DNA of 64,000 nt from positions 2,843,501-2,907,500 of the forward strand of contig CP046865.1 in NCBI GenBank assembly GCA_039640505.1, given 5' to 3'. Every line of letters starts with the position of its first letter. Positions within the stretch are counted from its first letter, which is position 1. Below, piece by piece: positions 29,920-38,173 of the stretch. Source of the DNA: Rhodobacteraceae bacterium Araon29 (GTDB lineage Bacteria; Pseudomonadota; Alphaproteobacteria; Rhodobacterales; Rhodobacteraceae). The notes under the pieces were generated by a model, which was not told the origin of the DNA, made no database searches, and saw only the letters and a list, made by a program, of their open reading frames with translations. The position numbers were made by a program, and so were the translations under genes.

Positions 29920-31475
29920 CAACGAAGCGGTCACACCCTGTCAAACTGGCCGGCAACATTATGACCGTCGGCGTTTGGACATTGCTTAGCCGCGTTCTGG
30001 GCATGGGCCGCGAAGTGCTGCTTTATGCTCTAATTGGCGCCGGACCGCTGCTGGATGCCTTTATCGTGGCCTTCCGCCTGCCTAATATGTTTCGCCGCTT
30101 TACCGCAGAGGGCGCGTTTAATGCCGCCTTTGTGCCGCTGTTTTCAAAACGGCTCGAAGCCAATGATGATCCGCTTGGATTTGCCAGCCAAGCCATGGGC
30201 GGTCTTGGATTTGTCCTTCTGCTGCTGTCCGCGCTTGCGATGATCTTTATGCCGGCCCTTGTGTGGGTGACCGCGGGCGGGTTTATCGGCGATGACCGTT
30301 TTGATCTGGCCGTGGGCTATGGGCGGGTGATGTTTCCCTATATCCTTCTGATTTCGCTTGCGGCGCTTTTGTCAGGTGCGCTGAATGCTCAAGGCCGCTT
30401 TGCCATGGCCGCCGCCGCGCCAGTGTTTTTAAACATTTTAATCATCGCAGCGCTTCTCTTGGCCTGGGCTTTGGGCCGTTCGGCCATTTTATTTTTAATC
30501 TGGTCGGTCCCGATAGCAGGGGCGGTGCAACTGGGGCTTTTGTGGTGGGCAGCTTGGCGTGCAGGCTTGAAAATCACCCTCGGCCGACCTCGGCTTAGCC
30601 CTGAAATGCGGCATCTGGTCAAGGTGGCAATTCCTGCCGCACTGGCCGGCGGGGTGATGCAGATCAACCTGTTGGTCGGGCAGCTCGTGTCTAGCCAATA
30701 CGCCGATGCGGTAAGCTGGCTTTATGGCGCGGACCGTCTTTATCAACTTCCGCTTGGGGTGGTTGGCATTGCCGTGGGCATTGTACTGCTGCCTGAGTTG
30801 TCGCGCCGGCTGCAAGCCAGCGATGATGACGGCGCGCGCACGGCTTTTTCACGCGCAGGTGAAATTACACTGGCGCTGTCCCTGCCAGCAGCTATAGCTT
30901 TGTGCGTTATTCCGCTGCCCCTTGTTTCTGCCCTGTTTGAACATGGGGCCACAGGCCGGTCCGCCGCCGAGGCAATGGCGCTGGCGACTGCGATCTACGG
31001 TCTTGGCTTGCCGGCTTTCGTTCTGCAAAAACTGTTGCAGCCAGTTTATTTTGCCCGTGAGGATACCAAAACACCATTTCGCTACGCAGTGGTTTCGATG
31101 ATTGTCAACGCAGCCCTCGCAGTGGGCTTAATGCCAATCGTGGGTTGGGTTGCACCGGCAATAGCCACCACTGTGTCAGCCTGGCTATTGGTGGTGCTCT
31201 TGATGCTGGGCACCCGCCGCTTCGGCGCAGTTGCGCAGTTTGATGCTCGTTTCAAGGCACGGTTGCCGCGCATCACAATTGCAGCGCTAGGCATGGGCGC
31301 TTTGCTTTGGGCAGTGGCGGCAACGCTTGATCCTTGGGTCAGCACGACATTGGAAAGGATCGGTTTTGCTGTCTTTCTGGTGCTTGCTGGAATATCGGCC
31401 TATGGCGGCCTTGGCAGTGTCGCGGGCGCGTTTTCCGGTGCTGAGTTGCGTCAGGCTCTGCGCCGCAATGGCTAA
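29916..31475 (+). CDS. murJ: Lipid II flippase MurJ
   Basis: MOP-superfamily integral membrane protein that flips lipid II to the periplasm for peptidoglycan synthesis. The 519-aa protein has about 14 hydrophobic helices, the conserved N-terminus TLLSRVLGMGREVL and LPNMFRRFTAEGAFNAAFVP. It overlaps glnD by 4 bp (ATGA), and its stop overlaps by 4 bp with the end of the convergent rhomboid gene. Confidence 0.97.
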   Translation: MTTKRSHPVKLAGNIMTVGVWTLLSRVLGMGREVLLYALIGAGPLLDAFIVAFRLPNMFRRFTAEGAFNAAFVPLFSKRLEANDDPLGFASQAMGGLGFVLLLLSALAMIFMPALVWVTAGGFIGDDRFDLAVGYGRVMFPYILLISLAALLSGALNAQGRFAMAAAAPVFLNILIIAALLLAWALGRSAILFLIWSVPIAGAVQLGLLWWAAWRAGLKITLGRPRLSPEMRHLVKVAIPAALAGGVMQINLLVGQLVSSQYADAVSWLYGADRLYQLPLGVVGIAVGIVLLPELSRRLQASDDDGARTAFSRAGEITLALSLPAAIALCVIPLPLVSALFEHGATGRSAAEAMALATAIYGLGLPAFVLQKLLQPVYFAREDTKTPFRYAVVSMIVNAALAVGLMPIVGWVAPAIATTVSAWLLVVLLMLGTRRFGAVAQFDARFKARLPRITIAALGMGALLWAVAATLDPWVSTTLERIGFAVFLVLAGISAYGGLGSVAGAFSGAELRQALRRNG

Positions 31476-32155
31476 CGTCTAAGGAAGTCAATAACCCGCC
31501 TGAACCCGCCGGGCATGAAAAAGAACGACAGGCCAAAGCCAGTCAGAAACCCAACCAATTCTGCCACCCAGTGAAATGTATTGCCAAAGATTATGCCAAA
31601 AACCAGTTGGATCGCCAGAAGCAGGGCGATCAGCGAAAATGCTTGGGAGGGCCGTCCGTTCTGAGCCTTGAGTGTAACCCACATCAGGAAAGTATAAGCG
31701 CCAATCAGGCCGTAAATTCCAGGATACGCGCCAAAAAGCCATCCGCCTTCGGGCTGCACCAGACAAAATGCCATGGCTCCAAGCGCTGCTGACAGCGCAA
31801 AAACAAGCAAAACCGAAACTGCGGAAAACACCGAACCCACCATTTTGCCCATGGCCAGAAAAAGCGCGCAGGCCACGGCGGCCTGTAATGTGCTGACGTG
31901 AATAAACGAATAGCTCACAAACCGCGCAAGATGCCCCAATGGGTAATTCTGGTTCTCAATCATCCAGGCAAGCAATGCTGTATTCACCGCATAACTTTCG
32001 ATCGCATTCACACGGAGGCTACTTCCCCCCTGACCACCAAATAAGCCATAGCTTTCCATAAGGAATATAAATTCCACCAGCGCAATGACCAAAAATAGGG
32101 CCGTCACAACAGGCGGCATAGGATTAATAGCTGGGGGCGGTTGATTTTCGGACAT
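31472..32155 (-). CDS. Rhomboid-family membrane protein, catalytic serine apparently lost
   Basis: A 227-aa protein with six hydrophobic helices and rhomboid layout: RFVSYSFIHVS, the loop-helix GAYPGIYGLIGAY, and the last-helix HWVAELVGFLTGF. Active rhomboids have GxS in the central motif (typically GASP/GASG here); this protein has GAY, so the nucleophile seems replaced by Tyr, while the partner His is kept. It is therefore probably a non-proteolytic pseudorhomboid. Start 32155 has AAAGGTCC upstream; a longer frame to 32362 overlaps trpS. It ends inside the murJ stop. Confidence 0.8.
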   Translation of the reverse strand: MSENQPPPAINPMPPVVTALFLVIALVEFIFLMESYGLFGGQGGSSLRVNAIESYAVNTALLAWMIENQNYPLGHLARFVSYSFIHVSTLQAAVACALFLAMGKMVGSVFSAVSVLLVFALSAALGAMAFCLVQPEGGWLFGAYPGIYGLIGAYTFLMWVTLKAQNGRPSQAFSLIALLLAIQLVFGIIFGNTFHWVAELVGFLTGFGLSFFFMPGGFRRVIDFLRR

Positions 32156-32233
32156 TCGGCCGGACCTTTGCTTGACGGGACACATCGCTATGGGTAAGCG
32201 AGTTGAACAGAAACTTCCAGATGGAGAATGAAT

Positions 32234-33277
32234 ATGTCGGAGGCGGTCCAAACGCATTCGCTCGATAAATTTACCAAACGTGTTTTTTCCGGGGTACAAC
32301 CCTCGGGAGGATTGACGCTGGGCAATTACCTTGGCGCGATCAAACGCTTTGTGCAGATGCAAGAGGAAGATTTCGAAACCATTTACTGCATGGTGGATTT
32401 ACACGCGATCACCACAAAAAAAGATCCAGACGAATTGCGTTATAACACCCGCGAGGGGGTAGCGTTTTTCATTGCTGCCGGTCTTGATCCGGCCAAATCC
32501 ATCCTGTTTAACCAATCCGCTGTGCCAGAGCATGCGCAACTGGCCTGGGTATTTAATTGCGTTGCCCGCATGGGATGGATGAAGCGCATGACCCAGTTCA
32601 AGGACAAAGCTGGCAAAAATGCCGAAAATGCCTCGCTCGGGCTGTTTGGTTATCCGGCCCTGATGGCGGCAGATATTCTGGCCTATCATGCCACCCATGT
32701 GCCGGTGGGCGATGATCAGAAGCAGCATCTTGAGCTGACCCGTGATATTGCGATCAAGTTCAACCATGATTTTGGGGTTGATTTTTTCCCGGTGATCGAG
32801 CCGGTGATTGGCGGGCCTGCAGCGCGCGTGATGAGCCTGCGCGACGGGTCAAAAAAGATGTCAAAATCTGACCCCTCTGATTTGAGCCGGATCAATATGG
32901 GCGATGACGTCGACACCATTGCGCAAAAGTTCCGCAAAGCCAAAACCGACCCCGATGCGCTGCCCTCGGAAGAGGCCGGTCTGGAAGGGCGGCCCGAGGC
33001 GCGCAATCTGGTGGCGATATACGCTGCGCTTGGCGATCAAAGCGTCCCTGAGGTGCTGGGTGACGTGGGCGGCAAACAGTTTTCCGAGTTCAAGCCAATT
33101 CTGGTCGAACGAGCAGTGGAAATCCTGTCGCCGATATCCATGGAAATGACCCGTTTGATGAAAGATCCGGCCGAAATTGATCGCATTCTTGCCGAAGGCG
33201 CACCGCGCGCCCGCGCCATTGCCAGCCCGATCATTGAGCAGACCTATGACATCATGGGGCTGCTAAACGCCGGATGA
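32234..33277 (+). CDS. trpS: Tryptophanyl-tRNA synthetase
   Basis: Class I aminoacyl-tRNA synthetase that charges tRNA-Trp, 347 aa. N-terminal [20 protein letters not shown] carries the HIGH-equivalent motif, and [10 protein letters not shown] is the KMSKS loop. The ATG at 32234 is preferred because GGAG lies 7 bp ahead; the ATG at 32228 is too close to it. Order glnD-murJ-(rhomboid)-trpS is typical of the group. Confidence 0.97.
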   Translation: MSEAVQTHSLDKFTKRVFSGVQPSGGLTLGNYLGAIKRFVQMQEEDFETIYCMVDLHAITTKKDPDELRYNTREGVAFFIAAGLDPAKSILFNQSAVPEHAQLAWVFNCVARMGWMKRMTQFKDKAGKNAENASLGLFGYPALMAADILAYHATHVPVGDDQKQHLELTRDIAIKFNHDFGVDFFPVIEPVIGGPAARVMSLRDGSKKMSKSDPSDLSRINMGDDVDTIAQKFRKAKTDPDALPSEEAGLEGRPEARNLVAIYAALGDQSVPEVLGDVGGKQFSEFKPILVERAVEILSPISMEMTRLMKDPAEIDRILAEGAPRARAIASPIIEQTYDIMGLLNAG

Positions 33278-33282
33278 CCGCA

Positions 33283-33300
33283 GCGGCGCATCAGCGCCGC
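33283..33300 (+). terminator. GC-rich hairpin after trpS
   Basis: A perfect 7-bp stem GCGGCGC / GCGCCGC with a 4-nt loop begins 6 nt after the trpS stop. There is no T-run, so it may be a factor-assisted terminator or an mRNA 3'-end stabiliser rather than an intrinsic terminator. Confidence 0.45.
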
Positions 33301-33353
33301 GCTGCAATCCAAGGCTTGCACCCGGGGCTGCAATTTTGCACTCTGCTGCAAAC

Positions 33354-33373
33354 TGCGGCCAAGTGTGGCCGCA
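33354..33373 (+). promoter_or_regulatory. 8-bp hairpin in the aminotransferase leader
   Basis: TGCGGCCA / TGGCCGCA form a perfect 8-bp stem with loop AGTG, 33 bp before the ATG of the branched-chain aminotransferase and just upstream of its AGGAT ribosome site. It has no T-run. It may be a leader element or a binding site; no leader peptide is recognised. Confidence 0.35.
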
Positions 33374-33406
33374 ACGAACGCAGGAATAGATAAAGTAGGA
33401 TAGCCC

Positions 33407-34276
33407 ATGGCCACAGGAACCAATATCCGCACATATTTTGAAGGTCGCTGGCATGACGGCGATGTCGCGATCATGAAAGCGGCCGATCATGGGGCATGGC
33501 TCGGCTCGGGCGTGTTTGACGGTGCGCGTTCGGTTTCCGGGCTCGCGCCCGATGTGCTCGCCCATTGCGAACGGGTCAACAATTCGGCGCGCGCGCTGAT
33601 GCTTACCCCGACCGTCGGCGCCGCTGAAATGGTCACTATTATTCGCGAAGGGCTGACCGCCTATGCCGCCGATGCGGCGGTTTATATCCGACCGATGTAT
33701 TGGGGCATTGATGGTGATGCTTCGGCCATTGTACCGCAATCCGAACTGACAGGCTTTGCCATCTGCCTTGAAGAAATTCCGCTCGCAGATGCGGCAGCAA
33801 GCGTGACCTTGACCCGTACCCAGTTTCGGCGGCCGGTTCTAGAAAGCGCAGTGGTTGATGCAAAAGCAGGCTGCCTTTATCCAAATAATGCGCGAATGTT
33901 GGTCGAGGCCCGCAGCAAGGGCTTTGGCAATGCCTTGGTTGCGGATGCCATGGGCAATGTGGCCGAAACCGCTACATCCAATGTGTTCATGGCCAAAGAT
34001 GGCGAAGTGTTTACACCTATTGCCAATGGTACGTTTCTGGCTGGCATCACCCGCGCCCGGCATATGACTAATTTAAGGCAGGATGGCACCCAGGTGCATG
34101 AATGTGTTCTTAGCTTTGAAGACTTTGAGGCCGCCGACGAAGTGTTTCTGTCCGGCAATATGCACAAAGTCACGCCGGTAACGGCCTTTGATGAGCAGCA
34201 ATATCAAATCGGACCCATTGCCCGCCGCGTGCGCGAAATGTATTGGGACTGGGCCAGCGCAGAAGGCAAGCTCTAA
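33407..34276 (+). CDS. ilvE: Branched-chain amino acid aminotransferase (class IV)
   Basis: PLP enzyme interconverting Leu/Ile/Val with their 2-oxo acids, 289 aa. The fold-type IV pattern is present: GSGVFDGARSV near the N-terminus, the PLP lysine in VVDAKAGCLYPNNARML, and the cofactor phosphate loop FLAGITRARHM. D-amino-acid aminotransferases share this fold, so substrate is inferred from overall similarity. AGGAT precedes the ATG by 8 bp. It could feed the leucine catabolic enzymes found near 56 kb. Confidence 0.88.
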   Translation: MATGTNIRTYFEGRWHDGDVAIMKAADHGAWLGSGVFDGARSVSGLAPDVLAHCERVNNSARALMLTPTVGAAEMVTIIREGLTAYAADAAVYIRPMYWGIDGDASAIVPQSELTGFAICLEEIPLADAAASVTLTRTQFRRPVLESAVVDAKAGCLYPNNARMLVEARSKGFGNALVADAMGNVAETATSNVFMAKDGEVFTPIANGTFLAGITRARHMTNLRQDGTQVHECVLSFEDFEAADEVFLSGNMHKVTPVTAFDEQQYQIGPIARRVREMYWDWASAEGKL

Positions 34277-34348
34277 AATTCCAACTCAAATGCCCCGTTG
34301 CGCTGCCGTGCAACTTGGCGCATGATTTAATTTAAGGAGGCGTCATTT

Positions 34349-34804
34349 ATGCGGAAATTTTTGGTCGTTCTAGATAGCAGTCAAGAGTGCCTGAATGCAA
34401 TGCGCTTTGCAGCCCTGCGCGCGGCGCACACAGGCGGCGGTGTCGAAGTGTTGGCAGTGATTGAGCCCGAAGAGTTTAACCATTGGATTGGCGTCGGCGA
34501 TATTATGCGCGAAGAAGCGCGAGAGCGTATTAATGCCCATTTTGAAGTGTTCGCAAAATGGATGCGTGACCGTCAGGGGGTTGACCCCGAGTTGGTGATA
34601 CGCGAAGGCGAGCCGGTGCCCGAAATTCTAGCGCAGGTCAACGACGACCCTGAAATTGGTGTTTTGGTGCTGGGCGCTGGTACAGATAGCAAAGGCCCCG
34701 GGCCCTTGGTCACCCAGTTGACAAAAAGCTCTGGCTCGCTGCCCATTCCGTTTACCATCGTACCGGGAAACCTATCCAAGGAACGGCTTGAGGCGATCAC
34801 CTAA
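34349..34804 (+). CDS. Universal stress protein (UspA family)
   Basis: A 151-aa single-domain Usp. It starts RKFLVVLDSSQECLNAMRFA and ends with the ATP-binding region VLGAGTDSKGPGPLVTQL ... FTIVPG; the classical G-x2-G-x9-GS pattern is only approximate, so nucleotide binding is uncertain. A strong AAGGAGG lies just before the ATG. Its stop is followed after 14 bp by the VOC gene. Confidence 0.88.
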   Translation: MRKFLVVLDSSQECLNAMRFAALRAAHTGGGVEVLAVIEPEEFNHWIGVGDIMREEARERINAHFEVFAKWMRDRQGVDPELVIREGEPVPEILAQVNDDPEIGVLVLGAGTDSKGPGPLVTQLTKSSGSLPIPFTIVPGNLSKERLEAIT

Positions 34805-34818
34805 AAGGGGACTGCCAC

Positions 34819-35220
34819 TTGGGACAAAGAACAATCTCTTTGGTGACATTGGTTGTGCCCGACTATGATCTAGCAATCGCCTATTTCACGACCAAGCTTG
34901 GGTTTGTTCTGGTATCTGATAAGGTCGTGTCTGACAGCAAACGCTGGGTTGTTGTGCGGCCGGGGTCCAGCATGGAAGGCTGTGGACTGTTGCTGGCAAA
35001 AGCAGCCAACCCAGAGCAGAGCGCCGCGATCGGCCAACAGACCGGTGGCAGGGTGGCATTTTTTCTTAACACCGATGATTTCGCAGCCGATCATGCAAGA
35101 CTGAGTAATAATGGTATAAAGTTTTGCGAAAAGCCGCGTTACGAACCCTATGGGATCGTAGCAAAATTCCACGATCTCTTTGGCAATACTTGGGATTTAC
35201 TGCAACGAGCTAAAAATTAA
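34819..35220 (+). CDS. VOC (glyoxalase/extradiol) superfamily protein, TTG start
   Basis: A 133-aa protein of the vicinal-oxygen-chelate fold: the N-terminal strand-helix ISLVTLVVPDYDLAIAYFTT with LGF, and C-terminal FHDLFGNTWDLLQ, the usual end with a metal-ligand region. The start is TTG at 34819; no ATG fits, and AAAAGGGG lies 8 bp upstream, so the non-standard start is well supported. Substrate unknown. Probably co-transcribed with the Usp gene. Confidence 0.85.
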   Translation: MGQRTISLVTLVVPDYDLAIAYFTTKLGFVLVSDKVVSDSKRWVVVRPGSSMEGCGLLLAKAANPEQSAAIGQQTGGRVAFFLNTDDFAADHARLSNNGIKFCEKPRYEPYGIVAKFHDLFGNTWDLLQRAKN

Positions 35221-35227
35221 TTCTAAA

Positions 35228-35242
35228 TTAGAATCATTCTAA
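35228..35242. promoter_or_regulatory. Irr-box-like palindrome upstream of nfu
   Basis: TTAGAAT-C-ATTCTAA is a perfect 15-bp palindrome with 7-bp arms, matching the iron-control element (ICE/Irr box) described for alphaproteobacterial Irr. It sits just upstream of the -35 of the nfu promoter, where Irr would act under low iron. The irr gene is not in the window, so the assignment rests on motif and context. Confidence 0.75.
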
Positions 35243-35246
35243 GATA

Positions 35247-35275
35247 TTGACAGCGTATCAAACCAGCGCCATATA
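35247..35275 (+). promoter_or_regulatory. Promoter of nfu-tsaB-rimI
   Basis: TTGACA (35247-35252) and CATATA (35270-35275) are separated by 17 bp; the start site would fall about 20 bp before the nfu ATG at 35301. TATAGA at 35272 is an alternative -10. The Irr-like palindrome ends 4 bp before the -35. Confidence 0.6.
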
Positions 35276-35300
35276 GAGAGGCGAATCGGAGGCCTTACAT

Positions 35301-35861
35301 ATGTTTATTCAAACCGAATCCACGCCAAATCCCGCGACACTGAAATTCCTGCCCGGGCAGGCTGTTATCCCAGATGGTACAGCGGATTTTCCTTCTGCTG
35401 ACACCGCCTCAAAGTCACCGCTTGCAGAGCGTTTGTTCGCAGTAAACGGCGTATCGGGGGTGTTTTTCGGACGCGATTTCATCACCATAACAAAAGATGA
35501 AAGCTCTGAATGGGATCACATAAAACCAGCTCTGTTGGGCGTCATCATGGAGCATTTTCAGTCTGGTCAGCCTGTGATGCGCGAGACATCCGAGGTCTCT
35601 GCCCATGCAGAGCATACCGGAGAAGATGGCGAAATTGTCGATCAAATCAAAGAGCTATTGGACAGCCGCGTGCGCCCCGCAGTGGCGCAGGATGGCGGTG
35701 ATATTACCTTTTACGGGTTTGAGCGTGGGATTGTTTATCTGCAAATGCAGGGCGCCTGTGCCGGCTGCCCATCCTCGACCATGACCCTAAAAATGGGCAT
35801 CGAAAACCTGCTGCGTCACTATATTCCCGAGGTCACCGAAGTACGCCCTGTTGCGGTCTGA
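35301..35861 (+). CDS. nfu: NifU-family Fe-S carrier protein (Nfu)
   Basis: Iron-sulfur cluster carrier that delivers [4Fe-4S] clusters to target proteins. The 186-aa protein has the N-terminal Nfu_N domain (MFIQTESTPNPATLKFLPGQ) and a C-terminal NifU domain with the cluster-binding CAGCPSSTMTLKMGIE. GGAGG lies 8 bp before the ATG. Upstream are a TTGACA promoter and a perfect Irr-like palindrome. The next gene, tsaB, starts with TTG inside this frame, so translation is coupled. Confidence 0.95.
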   Translation: MFIQTESTPNPATLKFLPGQAVIPDGTADFPSADTASKSPLAERLFAVNGVSGVFFGRDFITITKDESSEWDHIKPALLGVIMEHFQSGQPVMRETSEVSAHAEHTGEDGEIVDQIKELLDSRVRPAVAQDGGDITFYGFERGIVYLQMQGACAGCPSSTMTLKMGIENLLRHYIPEVTEVRPVAV

Positions 35862-36450
35862 TCGCTGCATACTGGCGTTTGATACATCGGCCGCGCATTG
35901 TGCGGCCGCTTTGCTTTTTGGTGACCGCTTAAGAGCGGTCAAAGCCGTAGAAATGAAAAAGGGACAAGCCGAGCATCTGGTGCCGTTGATCCAAGACGTT
36001 GTCGCGCAGGCTGGAAAAACTTTGGCGGATATAGATTTAATCGGGGTTGGCATCGGGCCGGGAAATTTTACAGGCATCCGCATCTCCGTTAGCTTTGCGC
36101 GCAGCTTAAGCTTGTCGCTTGATCGCCCTGCCCTTGGCGTTGACAGTTTTGCGGCCAGTTATTTTGGCCTTTCAGGCGCCGCCCGGGTGATCGTGCCCGG
36201 CCCACAGGACAAAGTTTACCTCAAAGAATATCCAGCCAATGGCGATTTGCCCACGTTGGTAGAAAAATCAACGCTGGAGCGCCCAGGCGCGCCAATCATC
36301 GAGCGCGTTGATCCAACGGCCCTTGTCAGCCATATCGCCAGGATTGCCAGCACGGCAGAAGCGCAAAATAATACGCCGCCTGCACCGCTTTATATCAAAC
36401 CGCCTGATGCTGCTCCGGCGCGCCATACCGCGCCTGTTCTTTTGTCATGA
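35851..36450 (+). CDS. tsaB: tRNA N6-threonylcarbamoyladenosine (t6A) synthesis protein TsaB, TTG start
   Basis: Partner of TsaD in making t6A37 on ANN-decoding tRNAs. The 199-aa ASKHA-fold protein has ILAFDTSAAHCAAALL, GIGPGNFTGIRISVSFARSL and the typical late disorder. The start at 35851 is TTG, 11 bp inside nfu; no ATG fits. rimI overlaps its stop by 4 bp. Length is near the family's usual 200-230. Confidence 0.93.
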   Translation: MRSDRCILAFDTSAAHCAAALLFGDRLRAVKAVEMKKGQAEHLVPLIQDVVAQAGKTLADIDLIGVGIGPGNFTGIRISVSFARSLSLSLDRPALGVDSFAASYFGLSGAARVIVPGPQDKVYLKEYPANGDLPTLVEKSTLERPGAPIIERVDPTALVSHIARIASTAEAQNNTPPAPLYIKPPDAAPARHTAPVLLS

Positions 36451-36860
36451 TACCAGAGACGATGGCGGCGCTTCACCGGCGAGCCGATGCCGCATCACGC
36501 CATTGGAGCGCTGCAGAATATGCGCAGCTCAGCACCGCAGAAAATGGACTTTTGATCTGTGGTAATCATGGGTTTGTGCTAGGACAATTGAGCGCATCTG
36601 AGGCTGAGATATTCATGATCATAGTGGATCCCACCCATCAGCGACGCGGCTTAGGACTGGTTTATCTTTCCCGATTTGAAACCAAAGCGCACTCTGCCGG
36701 TGCAACCCGCGTTTTCCTAGAGGTGGCAGCATCGAATCAGCCGGCTCAGGCTCTTTATAAACGCGCAGGATATCAACGCGTAGGTACCCGCAAAAATTAC
36801 TATAAAGCGCCGGAGGCCCAGCCAGAAGATGCCTTGGTTCTGCAAAAAGTGATTGCCTAA
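36447..36860 (+). CDS. rimI: GNAT acetyltransferase, RimI-like (ribosomal protein S18 alanine N-acetyltransferase)
   Basis: A 137-aa GCN5-type acetyltransferase. The acetyl-CoA loop VDPTHQRRGLGLVYL and the FLEVAASNQPAQALYKRAGY strand-helix-strand are typical of RimI. RimI next to TsaB is a very common bacterial arrangement, which supports the assignment, although the N-terminus is divergent. Its start overlaps the tsaB stop by 4 bp (ATGA). Confidence 0.88.
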   Translation: MIPETMAALHRRADAASRHWSAAEYAQLSTAENGLLICGNHGFVLGQLSASEAEIFMIIVDPTHQRRGLGLVYLSRFETKAHSAGATRVFLEVAASNQPAQALYKRAGYQRVGTRKNYYKAPEAQPEDALVLQKVIA

Positions 36861-36891
36861 TCAATAGCTAGATTAAACAGATAAAAAACCA

Positions 36892-36960
36892 AATCGGGCT
36901 TCAAAACCCTACCATCTTAAGGCAGTGTATTTCTGCATTAATCTGACCAAATGCCCGATT
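36892..36960 (+). other. Long-range inverted repeat, possible structured RNA
   Basis: AATCGGGC (36892-36899) pairs perfectly with GCCCGATT (36953-36960) around 53 nt, inside which GCAG/CTGC (about 36922-36936) can form a smaller hairpin. It lies 32 bp after the rimI stop and 173 bp before the BMP gene. No known riboswitch or ncRNA family is recognised. Confidence 0.3.
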
Positions 36961-37064
36961 CCAATGCTAGAGCATGATTACTTCGTAAAGTTGTAGGCAA
37001 CAGGGCAAGATTATACTGGACAAGACGAAAGGCAGTGCTCAGTATGATGGTCTGTTGAATGTCA

Positions 37065-37083
37065 TTTTGACATATTTTCAAAA
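37065..37083. promoter_or_regulatory. TTTTGA-N7-TCAAAA inverted repeat before the BMP importer
   Basis: TTTTGA (37065-37070) and TCAAAA (37078-37083) form a 6-7-6 inverted repeat 51 bp before the binding-protein ATG, overlapping a TTGACA sequence. It is a plausible operator over the -35 of the importer operon. No matching regulator is encoded in the window. Confidence 0.35.
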
Positions 37084-37133
37084 GTTAATCAGGGCGTGAT
37101 CTATGACACGCTGTTCTCAAGAGGGAGAGTAAA

Positions 37134-38162
37134 ATGCAAACATTTAAAAAGCTTTCGCTGAAAGCTGCGTTGGCAACAGCGTTTACCGTCGCATCCGTAA
37201 GCGGCGCACTGGCCTTTAGCGCCTGTCAGGTCACCGATGTAGGTGGAATTGATGATGGTAGCTTCAACGAGACCGCCTGGAAAGGTGTCCAAGACGCGAT
37301 GAGCGAATTCGGCATTGATGGCCGTTATGTTGAATCACAATCTGGCTCGGACTATGAGCCAAACCTGAACTCTATGAGAGACAACAACTGCGATGTTATT
37401 TTCGCTGTCGGATTTTTGATGGGCGATGCCACGCAAGCTGCTGCGCAGGCCAACCCGGATCAAAAATATTCAATCTTGGATTTTGCCTATAACCCAACAC
37501 TCCCAAATGTTGTCGGTCAGGTTTACGCGACGAACGAAGGTGGCTTTATGGCAGGCTATTTGGCCGCTGGCATGTCGAGCACAGGCATCGTTGGAACCTT
37601 TGGCGGCATGAATATTCCGCCAGTGACCGCATTCATGGATGGTTTTGCACATGGGGTTGCGCATTACAACGCAGCCAAGGGCGCAAACATACAAGTATTG
37701 GGCTGGAATCCAGACAGCAAAGAAGGCCTCTTTACCGGCAACTTTGACAGCCTTGATGACGGCCGTGCCTTTGCGCAGAACCTGTATGACGAAGGCGCAG
37801 ACATTGTGATGCCAGTGGCCGGACCCGTTGGATTTGGCTCTTCTGCTTTGGCCAATGAATTGGGCCCTGACGCGCTAAAAATTATCGGTGTTGACGCGGA
37901 TATGACAGCAACCGATCCTGAGCGGGCGCACGTCTATCTTACGTCTGTGGTCAAACGCATGGACAACACTGTGAAGGCAGTGATCAAACAGGCCATGGAT
38001 GGTGAATTTGCCGGTGGTATCATGCTTGGCAACGTTGCCAATGGTGGTGTGGCACTTGCACCCTACCACAGCTTTGACAGCGCAATTCCAGCCGACCTCA
38101 AAGCTGAAGTTGACGCCATAAGAGCCGGTATTATCGACGGTAGCGTAAACGTCGGCGGTTAA
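37134..38162 (+). CDS. BMP-family ABC transporter substrate-binding protein
   Basis: A 342-aa periplasmic binding protein of the basic-membrane-protein/PnrA family, whose characterised members bind purine nucleosides. A signal peptide with positive start and cleavage after SGALA is clear, then CQVTDVGGIDDGSFNE and GFLMGDATQAAAQANPDQKY. GGGAGAG precedes the ATG. It heads a four-gene importer and is separated from the ATPase gene by a strong hairpin that may raise its relative expression. The ligand (nucleoside or other) is inferred. Confidence 0.93.
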   Translation: MQTFKKLSLKAALATAFTVASVSGALAFSACQVTDVGGIDDGSFNETAWKGVQDAMSEFGIDGRYVESQSGSDYEPNLNSMRDNNCDVIFAVGFLMGDATQAAAQANPDQKYSILDFAYNPTLPNVVGQVYATNEGGFMAGYLAAGMSSTGIVGTFGGMNIPPVTAFMDGFAHGVAHYNAAKGANIQVLGWNPDSKEGLFTGNFDSLDDGRAFAQNLYDEGADIVMPVAGPVGFGSSALANELGPDALKIIGVDADMTATDPERAHVYLTSVVKRMDNTVKAVIKQAMDGEFAGGIMLGNVANGGVALAPYHSFDSAIPADLKAEVDAIRAGIIDGSVNVGG

Positions 38163-38173
38163 TTACCTCTCTC

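Noticed and set aside
36447-36860. RimI as a generic GNAT of unknown substrate
   Set aside because: Position after tsaB with an ATGA overlap favours RimI, though the N-terminus is divergent; kept as RimI-like.
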